From Pseudomonadota bacterium (GTDB lineage: Bacteria; Myxococcota_A; UBA796; SXON01), in contig JAUXQH010000126.1 in NCBI GenBank assembly GCA_030685065.1, positions 1-33,226 on the forward strand: 33,226 nucleotides of DNA, in the 5' to 3' direction. Below the pieces are notes generated by a model. That model searched no databases and had not been told where the DNA came from. It worked only from the letters and a program-made list of their open reading frames with translations. The position numbers were made by a program, and so were the translations under genes. Shown piece after piece: positions 15,324 to 22,825 of this stretch. Position 1 is the stretch's first letter. Each line of letters starts with the position of its first letter.

Positions 15324-17419
15324 TGGGCGGGCTTCAGGAGCAACTCAGTCGCCTTGTCCGGCTCTACCGCCGGGGAGAACAGGTACCCCTGGGCGAACGC
15401 ACATCCCATCTCGCGCAGGAGACGCGCCTGATCCGACGTCTCCACCCCCTCCGCCACCACGTCGAGCGCGAGCGCCCGTGCCAGCGTGATGATCGCGGCC
15501 ACGATCTTGGTCGAATCTTCGTCATTGCCGAGGCGCCCCACGAAGTTCTGGTCGATCTTCAGGCCGTCGACCTTGAAGCGATGGAGGTAGCTCAACGAGG
15601 AGTACCCCGTGCCGAAGTCGTCGAGCTTCACGCGGATCCGGCGCTTGCGCAGACGCGCGAGCACCTCCCTCGCGGCCGCGTAGTTCTGGATGAGCACGGT
15701 CTCCGTGATCTCCGCCTGTAGGGCGATGGCATCCACGCCGGCGCGCTCCAGCTCGTCGCCGATTTGTTCGTCGAGCTCCAGCTGCCCGAACTGGCGGCCC
15801 GAGAAATTGACACTCGTCCACGGTCCCAACCCGGCTGGGTACATGTCCTGCCACACCCGCAGCTGGCGGCACACACTCGCGAGGATCTGCCGGCCGATGG
15901 GCACGACGAGGCCCGTCTCCTCCGCGAAGGGCACGAAGGCCGCCGGGGACAACAAACCGCGCGTGGGGTGGAGCCAGCGTACCAACGCCTCGAACCCGAC
16001 GATCCGGCCGGTGTCCAGGGAGACGACCGGCTGGTAGTAGACACGGAACTCCTCTTCCGCGATTGCGTGCCTGAGGTCGGATTCGAGCATGAGGAGGGCG
16101 ACGGCGTCGTCATGCATCGTGACACTGAACACCATGCAACGGGACTTGCCGAGCGCCTTGGCACGATACATCGCGGTGTCGGCGTCCCGAAGGAGGTGCT
16201 CGGGCCGCCGACCCGCCTCGGCGGACACGGCGATGCCGATGCTCGCGGAGGTGAACACCTCGCGCGCCGCCACCCGGTGGGGTTTCTGGATCTCTACGAG
16301 GATGCGGTTCGCGACGAGGCTCGCCTCGTCCACGTCGTGGAGATCGTCCAAGAGCATGGCGAACTCGTCGCCGCCGATGCGCCCCACGGTGTCGCCGGGC
16401 CGCAGGTGCGCCTCCAGGATCTCGCCCACGTGCACGAGGAATTCGTCGCCGGCGGCGTGGCCGAGGCTGTCATTGATGATCTTGAACCGGTCGAGATCGA
16501 TGAACAACACGGCGACGACGGCGCCCGGCCGGTCGGTGAGCCGCCCGAGCGCGGTGGCGAGGCGTTCCATGAAGAGCGCGCGGTTGGGGAGGGAAGTGAG
16601 GGCATCGTGGAGCGCGCCGTGGGCGAGGCGGGCCTCCGCCTCCTTCCGCTCGGTGATGTCTGTCATCGAACCAGCCATCCGCGTGGGGCCGCCGTCGCTG
16701 TCACGGATCGCCATTCCGCGCGCCAGCATCCACCGCCACGAGCCGTCCCGGTGACGCATCCGGTGCTCGTGTTCGAAGTGCGGGCCGCCGCCGATGAGGT
16801 GCAGCGCCAGCTCGTCCAACATCGGTTGGGCGTCATCCGGGTGTACGCGGGTGTACCACTCCGACGGGAGGTCACCGAGCTCGTACGCCTCGTAGCCGAG
16901 CATCCGCTTCCAGCGGAGGGAGTAGTACACCACGCCCGCGGTGAGGTCCCAGTCCCAGAGGCCGTCGTTCGCGCCCGCGGCCGCGAGCGCGTATCGCTCC
17001 TCGCTGATCCGCAACGCCGCCTCGGCGGCGAGCCGCGCGCGCCGATCTGCAGCGTCCCGCAGCGCACGCCGGACGATCTCCCCGAGTGGATCGAGGCGGT
17101 CCTTCGGGCAATAGGCGGCCGCACCCAGGCGAAAGGCGTCCGCCACGGCCTCTTCGCCGATGCGACCGGAGACGATCACACAGGCGAGGTCCGGTCGGCG
17201 TTCCGCCAGGATCCGGAGCACGTCCGTGGAGCTGAACCCGGGCATCACGTGGTCGGAGAGGACGATGTCCCACGGCGCCGCGTCCAGCGTCGCCAGCAGA
17301 TCGGGGGCCGTGCACACCCGGTCGGTCCGGATGTCCAACCCGGACCGGATCAGCCGCCGCGCTATCAGTTCGGCGTCATCGGCGGAGTCATCTACGATGA
17401 GCACCCGGATTTCTGCCAT
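15320..17419 (-). CDS. Response regulator REC-PAS-GGDEF-EAL, likely bifunctional c-di-GMP enzyme
   Basis: Predicted 699 residues from the ATG at 17419. The frame is open further upstream, but that stretch runs through the divergent kinase gene and has no domain. Receiver 1-120 with Asp56 in LSDHVMPG; PAS about 140-260 (DGLWDWDLTAG, HPDD, DITERKEAE); GGDEF about 270-430 with intact GGDEF at 349-353 and an RPGD inhibitory site just before it; EAL about 440-690 with EALVRW at 477, NFSGRQ, EITET, DDFGTGYSS, LKIDQNF, AEGVET and QGYLF. Both catalytic sites look complete, so the protein could make or break c-di-GMP depending on phosphorylation and the PAS signal. The cell location is cytoplasmic. 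First gene of the minus-strand unit; the gap to the divergent kinase is 120 bases. Confidence 0.93.
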   Translation of the reverse strand: MAEIRVLIVDDSADDAELIARRLIRSGLDIRTDRVCTAPDLLATLDAAPWDIVLSDHVMPGFSSTDVLRILAERRPDLACVIVSGRIGEEAVADAFRLGAAAYCPKDRLDPLGEIVRRALRDAADRRARLAAEAALRISEERYALAAAGANDGLWDWDLTAGVVYYSLRWKRMLGYEAYELGDLPSEWYTRVHPDDAQPMLDELALHLIGGGPHFEHEHRMRHRDGSWRWMLARGMAIRDSDGGPTRMAGSMTDITERKEAEARLAHGALHDALTSLPNRALFMERLATALGRLTDRPGAVVAVLFIDLDRFKIINDSLGHAAGDEFLVHVGEILEAHLRPGDTVGRIGGDEFAMLLDDLHDVDEASLVANRILVEIQKPHRVAAREVFTSASIGIAVSAEAGRRPEHLLRDADTAMYRAKALGKSRCMVFSVTMHDDAVALLMLESDLRHAIAEEEFRVYYQPVVSLDTGRIVGFEALVRWLHPTRGLLSPAAFVPFAEETGLVVPIGRQILASVCRQLRVWQDMYPAGLGPWTSVNFSGRQFGQLELDEQIGDELERAGVDAIALQAEITETVLIQNYAAAREVLARLRKRRIRVKLDDFGTGYSSLSYLHRFKVDGLKIDQNFVGRLGNDEDSTKIVAAIITLARALALDVVAEGVETSDQARLLREMGCAFAQGYLFSPAVEPDKATELLLKPAQ

Positions 17420-17539
17420 CGCCACGCCCCGAACCAATGTCGTCCGCCCCGATGAGCAGGCAAGATAGGAGGAGCCGCGCGTACAGGAGGGGGAAGCGGG
17501 GGCCTGCGCGTCGCGGATCCGGGTGTGTAGATTTGCCGG
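17420..17539. promoter_or_regulatory. Divergent promoter region between REC-GGDEF-EAL and PAS kinase
   Basis: This 120-base gap must hold the promoter of the five-gene minus-strand unit and of the plus-strand kinase. On the plus strand TGTGTAG (17524-17530) and the -10-like TAGATT (17528-17533) end six bases before the ATG at 17540, which fits leaderless transcription. On the minus strand TCCTATCTTG (complement of 17461-17470) gives a -10-like TATCTT about 43 bases before the ATG at 17419. The same TCCTATCTTG occurs on the minus strand upstream of the 3815 gene. No good -35 boxes were found. Confidence 0.45.
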
Positions 17540-18721
17540 ATGGGTGAAGTCGCGGAGCGGTCCCGACCGCTGAACTTGACGATCGGGCACCTGGATCAGG
17601 CCTTGTCGATGCTCGACGACGCCGTGGTCTGGACCGACGAAAGCGGTAAGATCGTGTCGTGCAACAAGGCGTTTCACGCGATGACCAACCGCCCGCACGA
17701 CGAGGTCGTCGGCGGATGTTTCGCGGACCTCGCGCCGCTGACCCGAGCCAGGCTCCCGCTCGGGTCTGGCGAACACCCGGTGGACCACGTCCTCGCGTCC
17801 CCCGACGCCGTGCGGGAAACCCTCGAGCTCGCGCTCGGCGACACGCGGCGGACGCTCGAGATCCACGGCGCGCGGAGCGTCCTTCCGGGCGGCGGCGCGG
17901 CGCTCGTGTTCGTGCTGCGGGACCAGGACGCGCTCGCCCGCGCCGAGGAGGCGGCGCGCGAGGCGTCCCGGCAGCTCACGGTCACCAACCAGGAGCTCCA
18001 GAGCTTCTTGCAGTCGATCTCCCACGACCTCAGGGCGCCCCTGCGCACAATCGACGGCTTCAGCCAGGCCCTGTCGGAGGACTACGCCGCGGTGCTGGAC
18101 GCGCGCGGGCACGGATATGTGGCTCGCGTACGCGCGGGCGTGGCGCGGATGGTGCATCTCCTCGATGACCTGTTGGGCCTCTCGCGGCTCGCGAGCGCCG
18201 AGCTCCACGACGAGCCGGTGGATCTGTCGCGGCTCGCCCGGGAGATCGCGGAGGGGCTCGCCCAGACGCACCCGGATCAGGCTGTGACCGTCGCGATCCA
18301 GGCGGATGTCACCTGCCGCGGGGACAGCAGGTTGTTGGGGGTCGTCCTCGCGAGCCTGTTTGACAACGCCTGGAAATTCACCGCGAAGGTCGAACATCCG
18401 CGGGTGGAGTTCGGGGTCCACGACGAGCGCGACCGTAGCGTGTGCTTCGTGCGGGACAACGGCGTCGGCTTCGACATGGCCCACAAAGACCGCCTCTTCA
18501 TCCCTTTCCAACGGCTCCATCCCGTCGAGGAGTACCCGGGGGCGGGGGTCGGGCTCGCCGCGGTTCGGCGTATCGTCCATCGCCACGGGGGGACCACCTG
18601 GGCCGAAGGCGCCACGGGGGCCGGCGCGACCTTCTCATTCACGCTCCCGACGCTGGTGGTGGGGGCGGGCGCGGCTGCCGTGGAGGCGCGCACGCAGGAT
18701 CGCGCCCCGAGGACGACGTAG
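17540..18721 (+). CDS. Soluble PAS histidine kinase
   Basis: Predicted 393 residues with no membrane segment. PAS about 15-135 (LDDAVVWTDESGKIVSCNKAF), short coiled coil about 135-155, HisKA with SISHDLRAPLRTIDGF (His162), HATPase about 255-370 with N box SLFDNAWKFT, G1 DNGVGFDM and G2 GAGVGLAAV, and a short Ala-rich tail. An in-frame TAG four codons before the ATG and the TAGATT box fix the start. Phosphate target is not encoded downstream. The divergent REC-GGDEF-EAL protein is the nearest candidate. It converges with another kinase 26 bases away and shares its catalytic-domain style, which suggests local duplication. Confidence 0.9.
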   Translation: MGEVAERSRPLNLTIGHLDQALSMLDDAVVWTDESGKIVSCNKAFHAMTNRPHDEVVGGCFADLAPLTRARLPLGSGEHPVDHVLASPDAVRETLELALGDTRRTLEIHGARSVLPGGGAALVFVLRDQDALARAEEAAREASRQLTVTNQELQSFLQSISHDLRAPLRTIDGFSQALSEDYAAVLDARGHGYVARVRAGVARMVHLLDDLLGLSRLASAELHDEPVDLSRLAREIAEGLAQTHPDQAVTVAIQADVTCRGDSRLLGVVLASLFDNAWKFTAKVEHPRVEFGVHDERDRSVCFVRDNGVGFDMAHKDRLFIPFQRLHPVEEYPGAGVGLAAVRRIVHRHGGTTWAEGATGAGATFSFTLPTLVVGAGAAAVEARTQDRAPRTT

Positions 18722-18747
18722 GCCGTCCCCGCCCACCTTCGCTCGCG

Positions 18748-19875
18748 TCATCCCAATGTGAACCAGACGGTCGCGCCGTGTTCGACCGCGCCCTCGGCCC
18801 ACACGCGCCCGCCTTGACGCTGGACGGCGCGCTGCACGGTGGCGAGCCCGATGCCCGTGCCCTCGAACTCCGCCGCTGCGTGAATCCGATGGAACGGCAG
18901 GAAGAGCTGATCCGCATACGCCATGTCGAACCCGGCGCCGTCATCGCGTACGAAGTACGCGATCGCGTCCGCCTCGCGGCGCACACCGAACTCGATGCGG
19001 GCGCGGGCGTGGTGGGATGTGAACTTCCAGGCGTTCCCGAGGAGGTTCTCCATCACCGCGTGCGTGAGCTGGGGATCCGCCATCACCTCCACGCCCTCGG
19101 CGATCACCCACTCGACCTCGCGGGGAGGTGAGACGCTCCCCTCGAGGGCAACCGCGATGTCTCGCGCGAGTCCGCTCAGGCCGAGCCGCTCGCGCCGTAC
19201 CTCGACCCGGCCCATCCGACCGAGCGCGAGCAGGCCGTCGATGAGCCCGCCCATGCGGGACGTCGCCGCGCGCATGCGATCGAGGTAATGCCGTCCGCGC
19301 TCGCCGAGGCGACCGCCCTCGTCATGTTCCAGCGCCTCGGCATAGCCCGCGATCGCCCGCAACGGCGCGCGCAGGTCGTGGGAGACCGAGTAGGTGAACA
19401 GCTCCATCTCGCGCGTCGAGGCGGCGAGCGCCGTCGTCCGGTCGAGCACGCGGCGCTCGAGCTCTTCGGTCAGGGCCCGGAGCGCCTCCTCGGCCTGCTT
19501 CCGCTCTGCTTCGGCGAGCATGCGATCGGTGATGTCCACCATCACCCCGTAGAAGCGGACCGGGCGTCCGTCGACGACTTCGACGTTCACCGTGTCCTGC
19601 AGCCACACGACGTGACCGTCGGCGGCGATCATCCGGTACTGGAAGCTGTGAGGCGCGCCCTCCGCCGTCTTGTTCTTGCAGTAGGAGACGACACGCTCGC
19701 GGTCCTCCGGGTGGATGTGGTCCGCCCAGAAGTTCGGATCCTCCAGCCACGACTGTACGGGGTAGCCGAGCAGCAACTCGGCCGGGCGACTCACGAAGTG
19801 GAAGCGCCAACTACAGGGATCTCCGTCCCAGATGATCGCGGGGATGAGGTCGAGGAGAGACGGATCTGCCCGCAT
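18748..19875 (-). CDS. Soluble PAS histidine kinase
   Basis: Predicted 375 residues, no membrane segment. PAS of the PAS_3 type about 1-120 (PAIIWDGDPCSWRFHFVS, HPEDRERV, DITDRMLAEAE), coiled coil about 120-155, HisKA with SVSHDLRAPLRAIAGY (His166), HATPase with ENLLGNAWKFTS, DDGAGFDMAY and GTGIGLATV, ending in WFTLG directly after the last strand. The start ATG at 19875 is preceded by TGTGTAGCAT and six bases, the leaderless-type arrangement seen at two other genes here. It is divergent from the 914-residue kinase, whose catalytic half it resembles closely. Target unknown. Confidence 0.92.
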   Translation of the reverse strand: MRADPSLLDLIPAIIWDGDPCSWRFHFVSRPAELLLGYPVQSWLEDPNFWADHIHPEDRERVVSYCKNKTAEGAPHSFQYRMIAADGHVVWLQDTVNVEVVDGRPVRFYGVMVDITDRMLAEAERKQAEEALRALTEELERRVLDRTTALAASTREMELFTYSVSHDLRAPLRAIAGYAEALEHDEGGRLGERGRHYLDRMRAATSRMGGLIDGLLALGRMGRVEVRRERLGLSGLARDIAVALEGSVSPPREVEWVIAEGVEVMADPQLTHAVMENLLGNAWKFTSHHARARIEFGVRREADAIAYFVRDDGAGFDMAYADQLFLPFHRIHAAAEFEGTGIGLATVQRAVQRQGGRVWAEGAVEHGATVWFTLG

Positions 19876-19891
19876 GGAAGCATGCTACACA
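19873..19891 (-). promoter_or_regulatory. TGTGTAG-N9-ATG leaderless-type promoter candidate (PAS kinase)
   Basis: On the minus strand GGGTGTGTAG CAT is followed by GCTTCC and the ATG at 19875. The ten-base GGGTGTGTAG is identical to the one upstream of the 17540 kinase, at the same distance from the ATG. TAGCAT fits the TANNNT rule for a -10 box, with a spacing that would put the transcript start at or near the ATG. There is no Shine-Dalgarno sequence in between. Confidence 0.5.
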
Positions 19892-19973
19892 CCCGGCGCC
19901 GGAAGATGGGAATTTGGTGGAGCCTCCGTGCGCGCTGGCCGTGCTTAGATTCGTTCCTGTCGAGCGCGCGCGG

Positions 19974-20018
19974 ATGAACCACCTGTTCTACTTCACGCTG
20001 CCAGCGTCCGGCTGGTGA
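19974..20018 (+). other. 14-codon upstream ORF overlapping a kinase start
   Basis: ATG at 19974 reads MNHLFYFTLPASGW and stops at TGA 20016-20018, overlapping the kinase GTG start as GTGA. A -10-like TAGATT at 19946-19951 lies upstream. It could be a short leader peptide coupling translation into the kinase. The tail FYFTLPAS also resembles the last strand of a histidine-kinase ATPase domain, so it may instead be a relic of a deleted kinase. There is no proof that it is translated. Confidence 0.3.
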
Positions 20019-22759
20019 GCAACCTCCTGACGCCCGTGCTCGTGGCCGGGGCGTCGTTCGCGGCCACCTGGCCGACCGACGGCGTGGGGGCGTCCCCCCT
20101 GTCACTTACCGTCGTGTTCGCCGCACCGCTCCTGCTCGGGCCGTGGGGGTTCGTGGGTGCGCTCGCCGGCGTGCTCGCCGCGAACCTCGCGAGGGGCCTC
20201 TCGCTCCCGTCTGCGCTCCTGGCCTCCGCCGCATCGACCCTCCCGGCCGCGGCCGGCGCGGTGTTCCTCCGGCTCGAGTCCCCCGGCGCCGGCGCGCGCG
20301 GCTCCACCGTCTGGGCCATCGGCATCACGCTGGCGGTCGCGACCTCGGCGGCGATCGTGTTCGCGCTGAAGGAGAGCCCGCTGCGCTATGCCGACGTGCT
20401 CCGCGTGCTCCCCGGCTTCGTAGTGGCGGCCGCCATCCCGGTGGCCACCAACCGCGCTTCTCGGTCGGACGCAGTCGATGCCCGTCGGGGCAGCTTCATG
20501 GCGACCGTCCTCGACAATCTCCCGGCCGTCGTGTTCCTGAAGGACGCCCGGGGGCGCCTCACCGTCGTGAACCGTCGCTTCGAGGCGTTCCTCGGACGGG
20601 GGCGCGAGGACATCCTCGGGCGCACCGATCGGGAGCTCTTTCCGGCCGAGGTCGCGGAGAGGTTCGAACGCGAGGACCGCGAGGTCCTGGCGACGGGGGG
20701 CGTCGTCGAGGCCGAGCAGACCATCCCCCTGGACGGGAAGCCGCGCGTCTACCTCGTGTCCAAGTTCCCGCTCCTCGGGCCCGGCGGCGCCCCCCACTCG
20801 GTCGGCGGCGTCGCCTCCGACATCACGGAGATCCGTCACCTGGCCCGCGCGGCGCAGGAGAGTGAAGCGCGGCTCCGGGACGTCCTCGAGCACAGCACCA
20901 ACCTGTTCTACGTCCACACCACGGAGCACGTCTTCACGTACGTGAGCCCGCAGTCGCGACACTTCTTCGGCTGCGACCCGGAGGAGGCGAAGGTCCGCTG
21001 GACCGAGTTCGTCCCCGACGCCGCGAGCAACCGCCTCGCGATGGAGTCCACCGAGCGTGCGATCCGGACGGGGACACGCCAGCCCGCCTACGAGATCGAG
21101 GTGCGCACCCGGGCCGGCCGGGCGCTCTGGGTGGAGGTCAACGAGGCCCCCGTCGTGCGGGAAGGCCGCACCGTGGCGATCGTCGGGGCGCTCGTAGACA
21201 TCGACGAGCGGAGGAGGGCGGAGCACGCGCTCCGGCGCGCGCTCTCGCTGCTGGAGGCCACCCTGGAGGCGAGCGCGGAGGGGATCCTCGTCGTCGATCT
21301 CGATGGACACATCGGGCACCACAACCAGCGGTACGTCGAGCTGTGGCACGTCACCGCCGCGGACCTGGCCACGGGCCTACACGCGCGCGTAGTGCAGAGC
21401 ACCCGAAGCCAGCTCGTCGATCCGGATGGCTTCGTCGCGCGTATCCGCGATGTCTACGCACGGCCCGAGGAGGACAGCTTCGACATCCTCCACTTCGCGG
21501 ACGGGCGCATCTTCGAGCGGTACTCGCGGCCGCAGCGCCTCGACACCGAGGTCGTCGGTCGGGTCTGGAGCTTTCGCGACGTGACGGCGCGGCGGCAGGC
21601 CGAGGAGGGCCTTCGCGCCTCCAACGAGACGCTGCGCGCGATCATCGGGGCGTCTCCACTCGCGATCCTGACGCTCGACCGGGGGGGGCGGACGCAATCC
21701 TGGAACCCCGCGGCCGAGCGCACCTTCGGTTGGACCGAGGCGGAGGTCGTCGGACACGTGCCGTTGCTCGTCCCCGACGAGCGGCTCGAGGAGTTCCGGG
21801 GCCTCCTCGCGCCCCTCGTCCGGGAGGCGCGGCCCGTGAGCCGGGAGGTCCTCCGGCGGCGGAAGGACGGCGCCACCCTGAACGTGCACGTCCACGCGGC
21901 CCCCGTCCGCGCCGCGTCGGGCGAGGTCGCTGGCGTCGTCGCCATCCTCGTGGACGTCACCGCGGGTCGCCTCGCCGAGCAGGAGATCCTCCGGCATCGG
22001 GACCACCTCGCGGAGCTCGTGGAGGAGCGCACGCGCGAGCTCTCGAACACCAACCGCGAGCTGGAGACGTTCTGCTACACGGTCTCTCACGACCTGCGGG
22101 CACCTCTCCGGGCGATCGACGGCTTCAGCCGGATCCTCGTCGAGGAGGCGGAGGATCACCTCGACGAGCCCGCGAGGCGGCACCTCGCGCGCATCCGCGC
22201 CGCGGTGGGCCGCATGGCCCGCCTGATCGACGACCTGCTCCAGCTCTCGCGGGTCTCGCGTGGCGAGCTCCGGCGCAAGGAGGTCAACCTGACCAACCTG
22301 GCCCGCACGGTCGTGGCCGATCTGCGCGCCGCCGACCCATCCCGCGACGTGGAGGTCACCATCGAGTCGGCGCTGGTGGCCAACGGGGACCCGACGCTCC
22401 TCCGGAGCCTGCTGGAGAACCTGCTCGGCAACGCCTGGAAATTCTCCTCGGGGAGAGCGCGCGCACACATCGCGTTGGGCGCGCGGCTCCAGGGCGGCGA
22501 ACGCGTGTTCTTCGTCCGCGACGACGGCGCCGGCTTCGACATGGCCTACGCGGCCCGGCTCTTCGCTCCCTTCGAGCGGCTGCACGGAGCGCACGAATTC
22601 GAGGGGACCGGGGTCGGGCTCGCCACGGTTCAGCGCGTTGTCGAGCGGCACGGCGGCCGGGTCTGGCCCGAGGCCGCAGTCGATAAGGGCGCCACGTTCT
22701 ACTTCACCCTCGCACCGAGCCGCGTAGAGGCCCCTCGCGACTCGCTCGATGCGCCCTGA
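20015..22759 (+). CDS. Membrane histidine kinase with MASE-like N-terminus and four PAS domains
   Basis: Predicted 914 residues from a GTG. Residues about 5-145 form four to five hydrophobic helices with short loops and no large periplasmic part (MASE1-like). Four PAS-like units follow: about 165-275 (LPAVVFLKDARGRLTVVN), 285-405 (STNLFYVHTTEHVFTYVSP), 410-525 (SAEGILVVDLDGHIGHHN) and 535-650 (SPLAILTLDRGGRTQSWNPA). Then a coiled coil, HisKA with TVSHDLRAPLRAIDGF (His692), and HATPase with ENLLGNAWKFSS, DDGAGFDMAY and GTGVGLATV. Such proteins sense signals inside the membrane and cytoplasm, often redox or small ligands; the cue here is unknown. No receiver is attached or encoded downstream. 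The catalytic half is very like that of the divergent 18748-19875 kinase. Confidence 0.9.
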   Translation: MSNLLTPVLVAGASFAATWPTDGVGASPLSLTVVFAAPLLLGPWGFVGALAGVLAANLARGLSLPSALLASAASTLPAAAGAVFLRLESPGAGARGSTVWAIGITLAVATSAAIVFALKESPLRYADVLRVLPGFVVAAAIPVATNRASRSDAVDARRGSFMATVLDNLPAVVFLKDARGRLTVVNRRFEAFLGRGREDILGRTDRELFPAEVAERFEREDREVLATGGVVEAEQTIPLDGKPRVYLVSKFPLLGPGGAPHSVGGVASDITEIRHLARAAQESEARLRDVLEHSTNLFYVHTTEHVFTYVSPQSRHFFGCDPEEAKVRWTEFVPDAASNRLAMESTERAIRTGTRQPAYEIEVRTRAGRALWVEVNEAPVVREGRTVAIVGALVDIDERRRAEHALRRALSLLEATLEASAEGILVVDLDGHIGHHNQRYVELWHVTAADLATGLHARVVQSTRSQLVDPDGFVARIRDVYARPEEDSFDILHFADGRIFERYSRPQRLDTEVVGRVWSFRDVTARRQAEEGLRASNETLRAIIGASPLAILTLDRGGRTQSWNPAAERTFGWTEAEVVGHVPLLVPDERLEEFRGLLAPLVREARPVSREVLRRRKDGATLNVHVHAAPVRAASGEVAGVVAILVDVTAGRLAEQEILRHRDHLAELVEERTRELSNTNRELETFCYTVSHDLRAPLRAIDGFSRILVEEAEDHLDEPARRHLARIRAAVGRMARLIDDLLQLSRVSRGELRRKEVNLTNLARTVVADLRAADPSRDVEVTIESALVANGDPTLLRSLLENLLGNAWKFSSGRARAHIALGARLQGGERVFFVRDDGAGFDMAYAARLFAPFERLHGAHEFEGTGVGLATVQRVVERHGGRVWPEAAVDKGATFYFTLAPSRVEAPRDSLDAP

Positions 22760-22825
22760 AGGAGGAGGACGCCGCGTGACAGCCCGGAGCCTCGCCACAC
22801 GCGCCCGGTCCGCTCCACATCCAAC

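Noticed and set aside
17420..18586. N-terminal extension of the REC-GGDEF-EAL frame to 18586
   Set aside because: The extra about 389 residues run antisense through a clear histidine kinase gene and resemble no domain; the receiver begins properly at the ATG at 17419.
18722..18747. Terminator between the two convergent kinases
   Set aside because: The 26-base gap has no inverted repeat.
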